Below, piece after piece: positions 8,927 through 17,593 of a DNA stretch of 64,000 bases. Below the pieces are notes generated by a model that was given only the letters and a program-made list of their open reading frames with translations, was not told where the DNA came from and made no database searches. This DNA comes from JAAZGD01 sp964489555. Its GTDB lineage: Bacteria > Bacillota > Clostridia > Peptostreptococcales > Anaerovoracaceae. The position numbers and the translations under genes are program-made. Location: the NCBI GenBank assembly GCA_964489555.1, contig CAZAZF010000001.1, positions 124,001-188,000 on the forward strand. The letters are read 5' to 3'. Each line of letters starts with the position of its first letter. Positions within the stretch are counted from its first letter, which is position 1.

Positions 8927-11089
8927 TTACAAAGCCAATAAGTCAACCAACCTTGTTAGATCAATCATTTCTTGATCTCCCAACTGCTTTAACAAACTCA
9001 TTTGCTGCTCCACCGCCTGTTGATAAATTTCAATTTCTTCGGTGAAATCTCCCCCCATTTCTTCATAACGAAGGAATACACTGCGGGTGGCTTGCTCTAC
9101 ATCGGCACGTTCAAACTGTCTTCCCGTACCCCAGTAGAGATTATCCATATTATCAGGGCTCCAGAACATATGATCTTGGATTTTTATTACTTCCGGCGAA
9201 AAATACATAGCATACCACTCTAACACATTATTGATAGCCCATGCATACTCATCCGCAGCAGTAACCACATCTCCTTCCTCCAAAGCCTCTATCGTCAGTC
9301 TGCAAAGCTGAATATTTTCTTGGGGCGACTCGTGCCTCACAATGGGTCTTTCATACATAAGCCCTAGGAAAGCCTCCTGAGCAAATTGGAAGGCTTCCAA
9401 GTTTTGGTTTGTTAAAGCTTTTCCCTCTGCCCATAGCTGGACCATAGTCTCTTCATCACCATCAACCCAGGCTGCCAAATAGCCATCATTGGTGTTTCTA
9501 ACCTTTTCGGCCATTGCTTCCGAAGCAGCTTTCAATGCTTCCAAATTTTCGTAGTAAGAATCCATATCAATTCCTGCCTCTACCATCAGGTCTTCATCGA
9601 TGGAGGCCATAATACGATCATATTGTGGGGTAAAATCCAAATACAGAGCCGGCATTTGATCAAAATACATGGTCATGGCCGTATAATACTTCAAATTAAA
9701 AGTCATAACCGCTTCATTATATGTATCCGGCAAATCATAATTGGAATGATAATATTTTAAGTAAAAATCAAACACATTCTCCATATCTTGCTGCAATAAA
9801 AACCCATTAATCACAGTGGGAACTCCCGCCGCATAATAAGAAAAGTCATCACTGTAAGTATAAGTTTGATAACCCTCCGTTAAAACTCCATCCGGGAAAC
9901 ACCCCTCCGGAGCCGGTGACAAGGGGTAAGTATTTGCAAAAAAGTCCAGCATATTGTACAACTCCGGTGGAGAATAAGACGAGGTATAAGTGTCAAATTC
10001 ATAAGCCGGAAGTTCAAAGTTAACGAAAGCCAATGTTTTTCCAACCCACTCCGGATGCTCACGATTAATCATTTCCCATGCACCGATGGTCCAATCATAC
10101 TGTGTGCCAAAGGACCCCCACTCTTCCGATCCGTGCATACAGAAGATGATGTCGTTTTCCGGTACATATCCTGAATCCACCATTCCCTTGGCCATAGCCA
10201 TGGCCAGACCAACCGCACAACTATTGTCCTGAAATCCGTGGAAATGTACGTCATAGTGAGCTCCTATGACAATTTGGTGTTCTGAACTTTTCCCGGGTAT
10301 TTTTCCAACCACATTGTATGTGGTTCCTTCATTGATGTTGATATCATTATCCACCACCAAAGTACCCACTACAGGACCTTCCTCCATTTTTGCTTGCAAT
10401 GTTTGGGAGTCTGCCAAGCCAATGGAAACACACGGAATGCTGATTGGGGCACAAATATCCTGACAGTTCAGTGCGTCATCAGCTATCTCAGCAAACCCTG
10501 AAACCTGGGCACTCATAATAGCTGCTGCTCCTTGAAATTCCGCTTCCAACATAGGATAAGTAATCCACCAGTTGGCTCTTTGATCAATGTCAACCAAGAC
10601 AATTTTTCCGGTCACATCCACTTCTTCATAATCCCACATGGTTCCATCACCCACAAATAAAATTTCTGAAGTAATGCCTTCCGGTGAAGTGGGAGCACAT
10701 GCATAGGCATAAACATCATAAAATGCACCATCTACTTTTAGGGTAGAGCCGTTGTTGGACCAAAGATCACATTCTGCTCCTACCTTTTCCACCTCCACCA
10801 GTCCAATATCACCCATTAATCCCACCAAATAATCTGCGGCTTTATGCTCTGCAGGAGATCCTGCATTTCGTCCACCTAAATCAGAAGACCAGTACTCAGG
10901 ATTTTCGGAAAGCTCAAATGCCACATCATAGGCAAAACCGGGGTCCAATGCATCCATCAGGTTAGTATACATGGCCTCCAATTCCGCCGGAACCACATAC
11001 CCTTCCTGCTCCTTTGGCCCACAAGCAAATAAAGATACACACAGTAACAACGCGAAAACGATTGACAATCCTTTTTTCAAGTAAGACAC
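8927..11089 (-). CDS. Secreted lipoprotein, M28 family metallopeptidase
   Basis: A 720-residue lipoprotein. A lipobox (SLFAC, lipidated Cys23) follows a hydrophobic signal, so the mature protein is anchored to the outer face of the membrane. A PA-like insert (residues about 130-260) precedes a zinc peptidase core with GAHYDVH (H278), the bridging aspartate in FQDNS (D288) and CMHGSEEWGS carrying the catalytic and ligand glutamates. M28 enzymes are aminopeptidases or carboxypeptidases. The roughly 200-residue C-terminal part is helical, acidic and has no recognised domain. In an amino-acid fermenter it probably releases amino acids from peptides. It forms a single-gene unit ending at the shared terminator. 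Confidence 0.85.
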   Translation of the reverse strand: MSYLKKGLSIVFALLLCVSLFACGPKEQEGYVVPAELEAMYTNLMDALDPGFAYDVAFELSENPEYWSSDLGGRNAGSPAEHKAADYLVGLMGDIGLVEVEKVGAECDLWSNNGSTLKVDGAFYDVYAYACAPTSPEGITSEILFVGDGTMWDYEEVDVTGKIVLVDIDQRANWWITYPMLEAEFQGAAAIMSAQVSGFAEIADDALNCQDICAPISIPCVSIGLADSQTLQAKMEEGPVVGTLVVDNDININEGTTYNVVGKIPGKSSEHQIVIGAHYDVHFHGFQDNSCAVGLAMAMAKGMVDSGYVPENDIIFCMHGSEEWGSFGTQYDWTIGAWEMINREHPEWVGKTLAFVNFELPAYEFDTYTSSYSPPELYNMLDFFANTYPLSPAPEGCFPDGVLTEGYQTYTYSDDFSYYAAGVPTVINGFLLQQDMENVFDFYLKYYHSNYDLPDTYNEAVMTFNLKYYTAMTMYFDQMPALYLDFTPQYDRIMASIDEDLMVEAGIDMDSYYENLEALKAASEAMAEKVRNTNDGYLAAWVDGDEETMVQLWAEGKALTNQNLEAFQFAQEAFLGLMYERPIVRHESPQENIQLCRLTIEALEEGDVVTAADEYAWAINNVLEWYAMYFSPEVIKIQDHMFWSPDNMDNLYWGTGRQFERADVEQATRSVFLRYEEMGGDFTEEIEIYQQAVEQQMSLLKQLGDQEMIDLTRLVDLLAL

Positions 11090-11177
11090 CTCCTTCTACA
11101 TGTTACAATTATAAAGATACTACATTACACTAAATAAAATTATACCTCACTTTATGTGAAAAAACAAACAAACAAAG

Positions 11178-11208
11178 AATAAAGACCCGTTTTTTGCGGG
11201 TCTTTATT
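11178..11208. terminator. Rho-independent terminator downstream of etfA
   Basis: A perfect 12-bp inverted repeat (AATAAAGACCCG / CGGGTCTTTATT) with a 7-base loop. It lies about 130 bases past the etfA stop on the minus strand and upstream of the M28 gene. Confidence 0.75.
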
Positions 11209-11225
11209 CATGATTAGTCCTTCTC

Positions 11226-11334
11226 GATTGTCTATTCAGTTGTCTTATGAAGTTGTTATTCAATTTTTATTCAGTTGTTATTCAATTTTCTATGAAGTTT
11301 TTATTAAATTGTCTATGTAATGGTTATATGGTTG
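11226..11334. repeat. Imperfect tandem repeats of about 11 bp with phased T tracts, 3' of etfA
   Basis: About ten degenerate units of 10-13 bases, of the form TATTCARTTKT (ATTCAGTTGT, ATGAAGTTGT, ATTCAATTTT, ATTCAGTTGT, ATTCAATTTT and so on), fill the space between the etfA stop and its terminator. No open frame spans them. The spacing is close to one helical turn, so the block may be intrinsically curved. It becomes the 3' untranslated part of the etf transcript. Confidence 0.7.
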
Positions 11335-12630
11335 TTAATCTGCCCTGGTCTCCTTTACGGACTTATCAAAAAGCTCTTCCGCCTGTTCCCAGGCCTCTAT
11401 AATTTTTGGAACAATCTGATACAAATCTCCTACAATTCCGTAGTCCGCCACTTCGAATATTGGAGCATCTGGATCCTTGTTGATAGCAACAATGATATCC
11501 GAAGACTGCATACCAGCTAAATGTTGAATGGCCCCGGAGATGCCACAGGCAAAATAGATGGTGGGTTTAACCGTAGTTCCTGTTTGTCCTACCTGGTTGG
11601 CATGGTCAATCCATCCGGAATCCACTGCGGCCCTGGAAGCGCCCACTACACCTCCCACTTTATCAGCAAACTGTTTGATTAAATCAAATCCACAAGCTTC
11701 TCCCAAACCACGCCCACCGGAACAGATGATGTTGGCATCTGTCAGACTTACCAACTCTTTAGCAGACTTCACAATTTCCACAATTTCAGTGCGAATATCC
11801 TCTTCTTTGATGTTCGCCGCTACTTCAATTAATTCTCCTTTGGCATTGGAATCCCGCTCTCTCTTTTGCATTACTCCCGGCCTTACCGTGGACATTTGAG
11901 GTCTTGTTCTGGGACAGATAATCGTAGCCATCAAATTTCCACCAAATGCAGGACGGGTTTGTTTCAACCCCTTATTGGAGTCATTGGGATCCAACGTCGA
12001 TACATCCAATGTGGTGTTTTCACGGGCATATTTGATATAGCTGTTAATATCCACATCCAGTCTGGTACAATCCGCTGTAAGTCCGGTATTCAATCGAGCC
12101 GCCACACGAGGAGCCAAATCTCTCCCTACATGGGTGGCCCCATAGATGACGATTTCCGGCTTATATGTTTTGAGGGCATCCGTAATGACTTTGGTGTATC
12201 CGTCTGTTGTATAATTCCTCAACAGCTCATCCTGAATCAAATAAACTTGGTCTGCGCCGTAGGCATAACACTCTTTAACCAAGTGTTCAATATCTTGGCC
12301 CACCAACAGTGCACATACCTTTGTATCCTCACCTATTTCACGGGCTAGCCGATAACCTTCTCCTATCAATTCCAAAGCCACATTCATCAATTTGCCATTT
12401 CTTTGTTCCGCAAAAACCCAAATGTTTTTGTAATCAGACAAATCCACTTCTCTTTCTTCCGTTGTATTAATGATCGCTTCAAAAGGGCACGCTGCAAGAC
12501 ATTGCCCACAAGCCGTGCATTTTTCCGTGATGAAAGCCAGCTTGTCCTCCATAATAATCGCATCAAAGGGGCAAGCTTTTATGCAGAGCTTACAACCTCT
12601 ACACTTTTCTTTTATTACTTGAATTGCCAT
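11335..12630 (-). CDS. etfA: Electron transfer flavoprotein alpha subunit with N-terminal 2[4Fe-4S] ferredoxin domain
   Basis: A 431-residue EtfA. Residues 1-60 form a two-cluster ferredoxin: C10/C13/C16/C20 and C38/C41/C44/C48. The ETF alpha/beta domain follows, then the C-terminal FAD domain with GASRAAVDSG, QVGQTGTTVKP and FACGISGAIQH. ETF passes electrons between NADH or ferredoxin and an acyl-CoA dehydrogenase. The ferredoxin fusion is known from EtfA proteins such as CarE of the caffeyl-CoA reductase complex, and it points to electron bifurcation or ferredoxin coupling. It lies directly behind etfB and bcd in the same transcript. Confidence 0.95.
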   Translation of the reverse strand: MAIQVIKEKCRGCKLCIKACPFDAIIMEDKLAFITEKCTACGQCLAACPFEAIINTTEEREVDLSDYKNIWVFAEQRNGKLMNVALELIGEGYRLAREIGEDTKVCALLVGQDIEHLVKECYAYGADQVYLIQDELLRNYTTDGYTKVITDALKTYKPEIVIYGATHVGRDLAPRVAARLNTGLTADCTRLDVDINSYIKYARENTTLDVSTLDPNDSNKGLKQTRPAFGGNLMATIICPRTRPQMSTVRPGVMQKRERDSNAKGELIEVAANIKEEDIRTEIVEIVKSAKELVSLTDANIICSGGRGLGEACGFDLIKQFADKVGGVVGASRAAVDSGWIDHANQVGQTGTTVKPTIYFACGISGAIQHLAGMQSSDIIVAINKDPDAPIFEVADYGIVGDLYQIVPKIIEAWEQAEELFDKSVKETRAD

Positions 12631-12643
12631 ACTATCTCCCCCC

Positions 12644-13447
12644 TTAAATGATATGCTTGGACTTTAAACTAATGATTAGTTTCTGCGCAATCTCTCCATC
12701 GCTATCCCCTTCAATCATCTGGCCTTTTCCTTTTGGAACCGGAGTAAAAGAACGGAACACATTGGTGGGAGAGGCATCTAATCCTACCTCTTTATCCGGG
12801 TCTACATTCAAATCAGCCGCTCCCCATGTAGGAATCTCTTGGGCGCAAGCCTGATAAATCCCGGCGATATGCATATATCGAGGTTTGTTTAATTCCTTAA
12901 TAGTAGTCAACATACAAGGTGTCTTAATACGAATGACCTCATACCCATCTTCCAGAGCTCTCTTCACCGTAATGGTTTTTAAATCCTCATCCATCTGAAA
13001 CTCTTGAACATAAGTCACTTGAGGAATCCCCAATTTTTCAGCCACTTGAGGACCAACTTGTGCGGTGTCTCCGTCAATGGCCTGCCGACCGGCAAAAATC
13101 AAATCAAATTTTCCCAATTTCTGAATAGCAGCAGCAATGGCATTGGAAGTAGCCCATGTATCAGATCCGCCTAAGGCACGATCGGAAGCCAACACCGCTT
13201 CATCAGCTCCCTTTGCCAAACATTCAATCAGCATGTCTTTTGCTTGAGCCGGCCCCATCGTCACTACGGTTATATGGGTGTCTGGATACCGATCCTTAAT
13301 TTGCAAAGCTTCTTCCAACGCATTGGCATCGTCATGATTTAGTATACTTGGAACCCCTTCCCGGATTAACGTACCGGTAGTGGGGTTGATTTTGATTTCA
13401 TTGGTGTCCGGAACTTGCTTAGCACACACAATAATATGTAATCCCAT
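12644..13447 (-). CDS. etfB: Electron transfer flavoprotein beta subunit
   Basis: A 267-residue protein with the EtfB fold: MGLHIIVCAKQVPDTNEIK at the start and FAGRQAIDGDTAQVGPQVAEKLGIP in the middle, the ETF signature lining the FAD/AMP site. In bifurcating ETFs this subunit holds the second FAD that takes the hydride from NADH. It lies 14 bases after bcd and 13 bases before etfA, so the three genes form one unit. Its length matches family members. Confidence 0.95.
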   Translation of the reverse strand: MGLHIIVCAKQVPDTNEIKINPTTGTLIREGVPSILNHDDANALEEALQIKDRYPDTHITVVTMGPAQAKDMLIECLAKGADEAVLASDRALGGSDTWATSNAIAAAIQKLGKFDLIFAGRQAIDGDTAQVGPQVAEKLGIPQVTYVQEFQMDEDLKTITVKRALEDGYEVIRIKTPCMLTTIKELNKPRYMHIAGIYQACAQEIPTWGAADLNVDPDKEVGLDASPTNVFRSFTPVPKGKGQMIEGDSDGEIAQKLIISLKSKHII

Positions 13448-13461
13448 GTTAGGCCTCCTTT

Positions 13462-14607
13462 CTATTTGGCAAAAACATCGGCAGCGATAACGATTTTTTG
13501 CACTTCAGAGGTGCCTTCATATATTTCCGTGATCTTGGCATCTCTCATCATACGTTCGACAGGATAATCCTTGGTATACCCGTACCCGCCATGTAACTGA
13601 ACACACTTTGTAGTAACATACATCGCTGTCTCTGCGGCGAAGAGCTTGGCCATCGCCGACTTCGGACCATATTTCAAATGATTATCCTTCATATTAGCTG
13701 CTTGATAAATTAACAATCTGGCTGCTTCAATTCTTGTCTCCATATCAGCGATATCAAATTGCAAAGCCTGCATTTGGGATAATTTTTTTCCAAACTGTTT
13801 TCTGGCTTTCATATAGTCTACCGTTACATCAAGCGCTCCTTGGGCAATCCCCAATGCTTGAGAAGCGATTCCAATTCTTCCCCCATCCAGTGTGGACATG
13901 GCCACTTTAAAACCTTCCCCCACTTTCCCAAGAAGTCGATCCTTTGGTATTCTACAGTTTTGAAAAATCAATTCCGTTGTGGACGAAGCACATATCCCCA
14001 TTTTATCTTCTGTTTTCCCTATGCAAAAACCATCATCCCCTTTTTCTAGGATGAAAGCAGAAATTCCTCCTCTGGTTCCTTTCGATTTGTCCGTCATGGC
14101 CATTACCACAAAAACATCCGCATAACCACCATTGGTAATGAAAACCTTTGCTCCATTCAAGCACCAAGAATCCCCCAAATCCTCTGCCCTCGTCTGTTGC
14201 CCAGCCGCATCGGTACCCGCATTGGGCTCCGTTAAGCCAAAAGCTCCCAGTTTTTTGCCAGACACCAAATCTGGAAGATATTTTTCTTTCTGTTCATCCG
14301 TACCCCACGCAAATATTGGCCAACAACATAGCGAAGTATGGGCAGAACAAATTACTCCAGTGGAACCGCAAACACGGGATAATTCTTCCACAGTAATCGC
14401 ATAAGCTACATTGTCACCCCCGGCTCCACCGTATTCCGTTGGAAAAGGAATCCCTAGCATACCGTATCTCCCCATTTTTTCCACTGTCTCAACGGGAAAT
14501 CTGTGTTCTTTGTCAATTTCAGCAGCAATTGGCTCTACTTCGTTGATTGCGAATTCCCGCACCATTTTTCGAACAAACTCCTGCTCCTTCGTGAGCTGAA
14601 AATTCAT
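13462..14607 (-). CDS. bcd: Acyl-CoA dehydrogenase, probably butyryl-CoA dehydrogenase
   Basis: A 381-residue flavoprotein with the full acyl-CoA dehydrogenase pattern: the helical N-terminal domain, then GAFGLTEPNAGTD, and the C-terminal domain with QLHGGYGYTKDYPVERMMRDAKI. The catalytic base is the glutamate of IYEGTSE at about residue 364. It reduces crotonyl-CoA to butyryl-CoA, taking electrons from the ETF encoded just downstream. The short-chain assignment rests on the etfBA pairing and the nearby crt, hbd and thiolase genes; other short or branched acyl-CoA substrates remain possible. A Rex-type operator sits in front of the gene. Confidence 0.9.
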   Translation of the reverse strand: MNFQLTKEQEFVRKMVREFAINEVEPIAAEIDKEHRFPVETVEKMGRYGMLGIPFPTEYGGAGGDNVAYAITVEELSRVCGSTGVICSAHTSLCCWPIFAWGTDEQKEKYLPDLVSGKKLGAFGLTEPNAGTDAAGQQTRAEDLGDSWCLNGAKVFITNGGYADVFVVMAMTDKSKGTRGGISAFILEKGDDGFCIGKTEDKMGICASSTTELIFQNCRIPKDRLLGKVGEGFKVAMSTLDGGRIGIASQALGIAQGALDVTVDYMKARKQFGKKLSQMQALQFDIADMETRIEAARLLIYQAANMKDNHLKYGPKSAMAKLFAAETAMYVTTKCVQLHGGYGYTKDYPVERMMRDAKITEIYEGTSEVQKIVIAADVFAK

Positions 14608-14646
14608 GATGGCCTCCTTGTATTCAATCTATTCTAAATTTTTAAT

Positions 14647-14664
14647 TTGTTAACAATATAACAA
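14647..14664. promoter_or_regulatory. Rex-type operator upstream of bcd-etfBA
   Basis: TTGTTAACAATATAACAA is an exact 18-bp palindrome in its outer hexamers (TTGTTA / TAACAA, 6-bp spacer). It matches the clostridial Rex box TTGTTAANNNNTTAACAA in all but the innermost positions. It lies about 40 bases upstream of the bcd start, where a bound repressor would block transcription. Rex senses NADH/NAD+ and is known to control butyryl-CoA pathway genes in clostridia. Confidence 0.75.
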
Positions 14665-14763
14665 TCCATATATAGTAAACACCATATCTTGTGGAATTGC
14701 AAGCTATTTTTGATATTTTTTTAGCAATTATACGAGTATCTTGTATACAGAATCCACGGCCCC

Positions 14764-14801
14764 AAAAAAACCTCGAGATTAGATGCCTCGAGGCTTTTTT
14801 T
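14764..14801. terminator. Terminator of the eight-gene fermentation operon
   Basis: A perfect 7-bp stem CCTCGAG / CTCGAGG is flanked by A7 on one side and T7 on the other, extending the duplex and giving U runs in both directions. On the minus strand it lies about 45 bases beyond the aminotransferase stop. Confidence 0.85.
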
Positions 14802-14845
14802 CATAGTTTTTGGGCCCTTTCTTTCTTGTTTTTCTTCGTTAAACT

Positions 14846-16126
14846 TTATCTAGACGCCATTGTTACCGCCTCTTCGAAGATGGCCAATCCCTTATCCAAA
14901 TCTTCTCTTGAAATGTTTAATGGCGTGGCAAATCGAAATCCGTTTCCATAAACGCCACAGCTAAGAGTCAGCATTTTTTTCTCTAGACAGTATTCTTTCA
15001 CTTTGTTCAAATATTCGGCACTTGGGCTATTGTCCTGGGGATTTACGAATTCAACCGCTACCATTAATCCCAATCCTCGAACATCTCCAATAATCGGATT
15101 CTTCTCTTTGATTGCCATCAATCTGGCTTTTAGATACTCTCCTTGGGTCACAACATTTTCTAATATGTTTTCTTCTTCCATCAACTCAAGTACCGCCAAG
15201 GCCGCGGCGGCGCAAACCGGGTGGCCTCCAAAAGTCGTTCCGTGCATACCAGGCTGCCAGGAATCCATAATTTCCTTGGTACTGACAATGGCAGACATGG
15301 GAAGACCTCCTGCGATGGCTTTTCCTAATGTCATGATATCCGGAACAATACCAAAGTGTTGGCATGCGAACATCTTTCCGGTACGTCCAAACCCGGATTG
15401 AATTTCATCAAAGATTAACAAAATCCCATGCTGTTTCAAGATTTTGTTTAACCCATCCAGGTACTTTTGCGGCGGGACAACATATCCACCTTCTCCCATA
15501 ACCGGTTCAATGATTACTGCCGCTACATTTTCAGGATGAATTAAATAATCAAAGGTCCACTGCAGTTCACGAAGGCATTCAAGACTACATGTTTCGCATG
15601 TGGTATTGTAAGGGCATCGAAAACAATTCGGATATGGAGTAAAATAAACAGAAGGAAGCAACGGCTCCTGATTTTTTCGATACTTTGAATTGGAACCGGT
15701 TATTGATGTGGCTCCCAAGGATCTTCCATGGAAGGACCCTCTCATCGCAATTATCCCCGGTCTTTTTGTGTAATTGCGAGCCAGCTTAATGGCACCATCG
15801 TTGGCCTCGGACCCTCCATTGCTAAAAAACACCACATCCAACCCTTCCGGAGTCACGGAAGTTAGTTTTTTGGCTAATTTAAGAGTGGCCGGATAATTTA
15901 CCATGTTAAAAGAAGCATCAATAAGAGTTTCCGCCTGTTTTCTAATAGCCTCCACAATTTTAGGGGGACAATGACCAAAAGCATTCACCGCGATTCCTTG
16001 TACAAAATCTAAATACTGGTCCCCATTGATATCTGTTAAATAAGCGCCTTTTCCTGAAACCATTACAAGATCTGTAACTTTAGCCAATGCCGGACTAAGA
16101 TACTCTTTATACTCTTCAAATTTCAT
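14846..16126 (-). CDS. Class III PLP-dependent aminotransferase
   Basis: A 426-residue fold-type I enzyme of the acetylornithine/4-aminobutyrate aminotransferase group. The PLP lysine is K269 in MTLGKAIAGG, and D240 in IFDEIQSGFGRTG pairs with the pyridine nitrogen. It would move an omega- or alpha-amino group to 2-oxoglutarate or pyruvate in the cytoplasm. An inserted cysteine cluster (C168, C171, C177, C180, C184) is unusual for a plain aminotransferase and could bind a metal or Fe-S centre. It is the last gene of the dehydratase operon, so the substrate is probably an amino acid that enters the pathway as a keto or semialdehyde form. GABA, beta-amino acids and ornithine-type substrates are all open. 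Confidence 0.85.
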   Translation of the reverse strand: MKFEEYKEYLSPALAKVTDLVMVSGKGAYLTDINGDQYLDFVQGIAVNAFGHCPPKIVEAIRKQAETLIDASFNMVNYPATLKLAKKLTSVTPEGLDVVFFSNGGSEANDGAIKLARNYTKRPGIIAMRGSFHGRSLGATSITGSNSKYRKNQEPLLPSVYFTPYPNCFRCPYNTTCETCSLECLRELQWTFDYLIHPENVAAVIIEPVMGEGGYVVPPQKYLDGLNKILKQHGILLIFDEIQSGFGRTGKMFACQHFGIVPDIMTLGKAIAGGLPMSAIVSTKEIMDSWQPGMHGTTFGGHPVCAAAALAVLELMEEENILENVVTQGEYLKARLMAIKEKNPIIGDVRGLGLMVAVEFVNPQDNSPSAEYLNKVKEYCLEKKMLTLSCGVYGNGFRFATPLNISREDLDKGLAIFEEAVTMASR

Positions 16127-16194
16127 TTCAATCCTCCTTGCTTTGAAAAAAAGCTGTGTGTTCTGTTATGTTGTACATCACGCCTAACGCCCTT

Positions 16195-17571
16195 TTAATA
16201 GGAAATTTTACTGGTGTTACACCAAATGCCCATACGCTCGGCCTCTTTCACCAATTCATCTCTAAAGTCAGGGTGAGCAATATTTATGAGCATCTCCGCC
16301 CTTTCCCAGGTGGATTTGCCCTTGAAGTTTGCCATTCCATACTCCGTAACCAAAAAATGTACTCCCGCTCTAGGAACGGTGACAATGGATCCTTCAGGCA
16401 AACGAGGTACAATGAGGGACTCCAGGCTTCCATCTTTTTTCCGCCGAGTTGAAGGAAGACACAAAAAGCTTTGTCCCCCCTCTGATTTGAAGGCACCCAT
16501 AACAAAGTCCAACTGGCCCCCATTCCCTCCTATATGTTGCCACACATCCGATTCGGAATTGACTTGCGTAAACAGGTCAACCTGCAGGCAACTGTTTATT
16601 GATACCACCTTCTCATTGCTCCCTATGGTTCCAATGTCGTTCACATATTCCACTGGAGCACAAGTACAGACGGGGTTCCCGTCCAGAAACTCATAAAGCT
16701 CTTTGGAGCCTTGGGCAAATGTATAGACAATTTGCCCCCGATCCATTTTTTTATTTCCTGTTATTTTCCCCTCTAAATAAAGGTGATAATAAGCGTCTAC
16801 CAGCATTTCTGAATGCACGCTCAAATCCCCGATATCAGAATCTGTAATCATAGTACCAACATAATTAGGAATTCCGCCGATTCCCAATTGCAATGTACTG
16901 CCACTGTCTATTCTTTCCACAATTTGTTTTGCAATGGCCTTGTCAACATCATTGGCTTCCTTCGCACGAATGATGGGCATGTCTACATTGCTTCCCTCCA
17001 CTACCAGATCCACTTGACCAATATTAATGCTGGTCTTATACCCCAAGGCTTTCGGTTGTTTTTCATTTACTTCTACGATTACTTTCTTAGCCTTGCCCAA
17101 TATGCCCCAATATTCCGCTACTTGTGGCCCCAAGTTGAAATTTCCCCAAGCGTCCATGGGCCCTACTTGTAGCATGGCCACATCAATATCCCCTACCGTT
17201 TCCGCCCAGTATTTGGTATTCTCACGAAATTGCACCGGAATATACCAGCAACAGCCTGCTTTGTTCATTTTTCGATCCTGGCCACTCATATGAGTACTAA
17301 GGTATTTGAAATGCTTGGATTCCGGGTCTGCCTCCAGCACTGCCGGTATATGGGAATACGCCCATATGGTGGTACACACTTTAACATCATGAAGCTCTTC
17401 CGCACGTCTTGCCAACGCTTGATCCAAGTCCACAACCAGCCCGTTAAACAGTCCATAATGGACCCGATCCCCTGATTTGACAACCTTTACCGCCTCATCC
17501 GCCGTCACCAGTTTTCGTTTATATTCTCCTTGAATGTCTCGGTTTTTGCTAATTACTCTTATTCTGTCCAT
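16195..17571 (-). CDS. Acyl-CoA:acetate/4-hydroxybutyrate CoA-transferase family
   Basis: A 458-residue member of the acetyl-CoA hydrolase/transferase family that holds butyryl-CoA:acetate and 4-hydroxybutyrate CoA-transferases. The likely catalytic glutamate, which forms the gamma-glutamyl-CoA thioester, is E255 in VHSEM. LGIGGIPNYVG lies upstream and the C-terminal domain contains HFLVTEYGMANFKGK. The enzyme exchanges CoA between an acyl-CoA and acetate, either activating the substrate acid or releasing butyrate while conserving the thioester. It follows the thiolase gene by 22 bases, with a good AGGAGG-like site (CGGAGGCAAAGGCGG) before the ATG. The exact acyl partner cannot be told from sequence. 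Confidence 0.87.
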   Translation of the reverse strand: MDRIRVISKNRDIQGEYKRKLVTADEAVKVVKSGDRVHYGLFNGLVVDLDQALARRAEELHDVKVCTTIWAYSHIPAVLEADPESKHFKYLSTHMSGQDRKMNKAGCCWYIPVQFRENTKYWAETVGDIDVAMLQVGPMDAWGNFNLGPQVAEYWGILGKAKKVIVEVNEKQPKALGYKTSINIGQVDLVVEGSNVDMPIIRAKEANDVDKAIAKQIVERIDSGSTLQLGIGGIPNYVGTMITDSDIGDLSVHSEMLVDAYYHLYLEGKITGNKKMDRGQIVYTFAQGSKELYEFLDGNPVCTCAPVEYVNDIGTIGSNEKVVSINSCLQVDLFTQVNSESDVWQHIGGNGGQLDFVMGAFKSEGGQSFLCLPSTRRKKDGSLESLIVPRLPEGSIVTVPRAGVHFLVTEYGMANFKGKSTWERAEMLINIAHPDFRDELVKEAERMGIWCNTSKISY

Positions 17572-17593
17572 CCGCCTTTGCCTCCGATTCCAT

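Noticed and set aside
11226..11334. CRISPR-like array
   Set aside because: Units are about 11 bp, degenerate and have no spacers; no cas genes are near.
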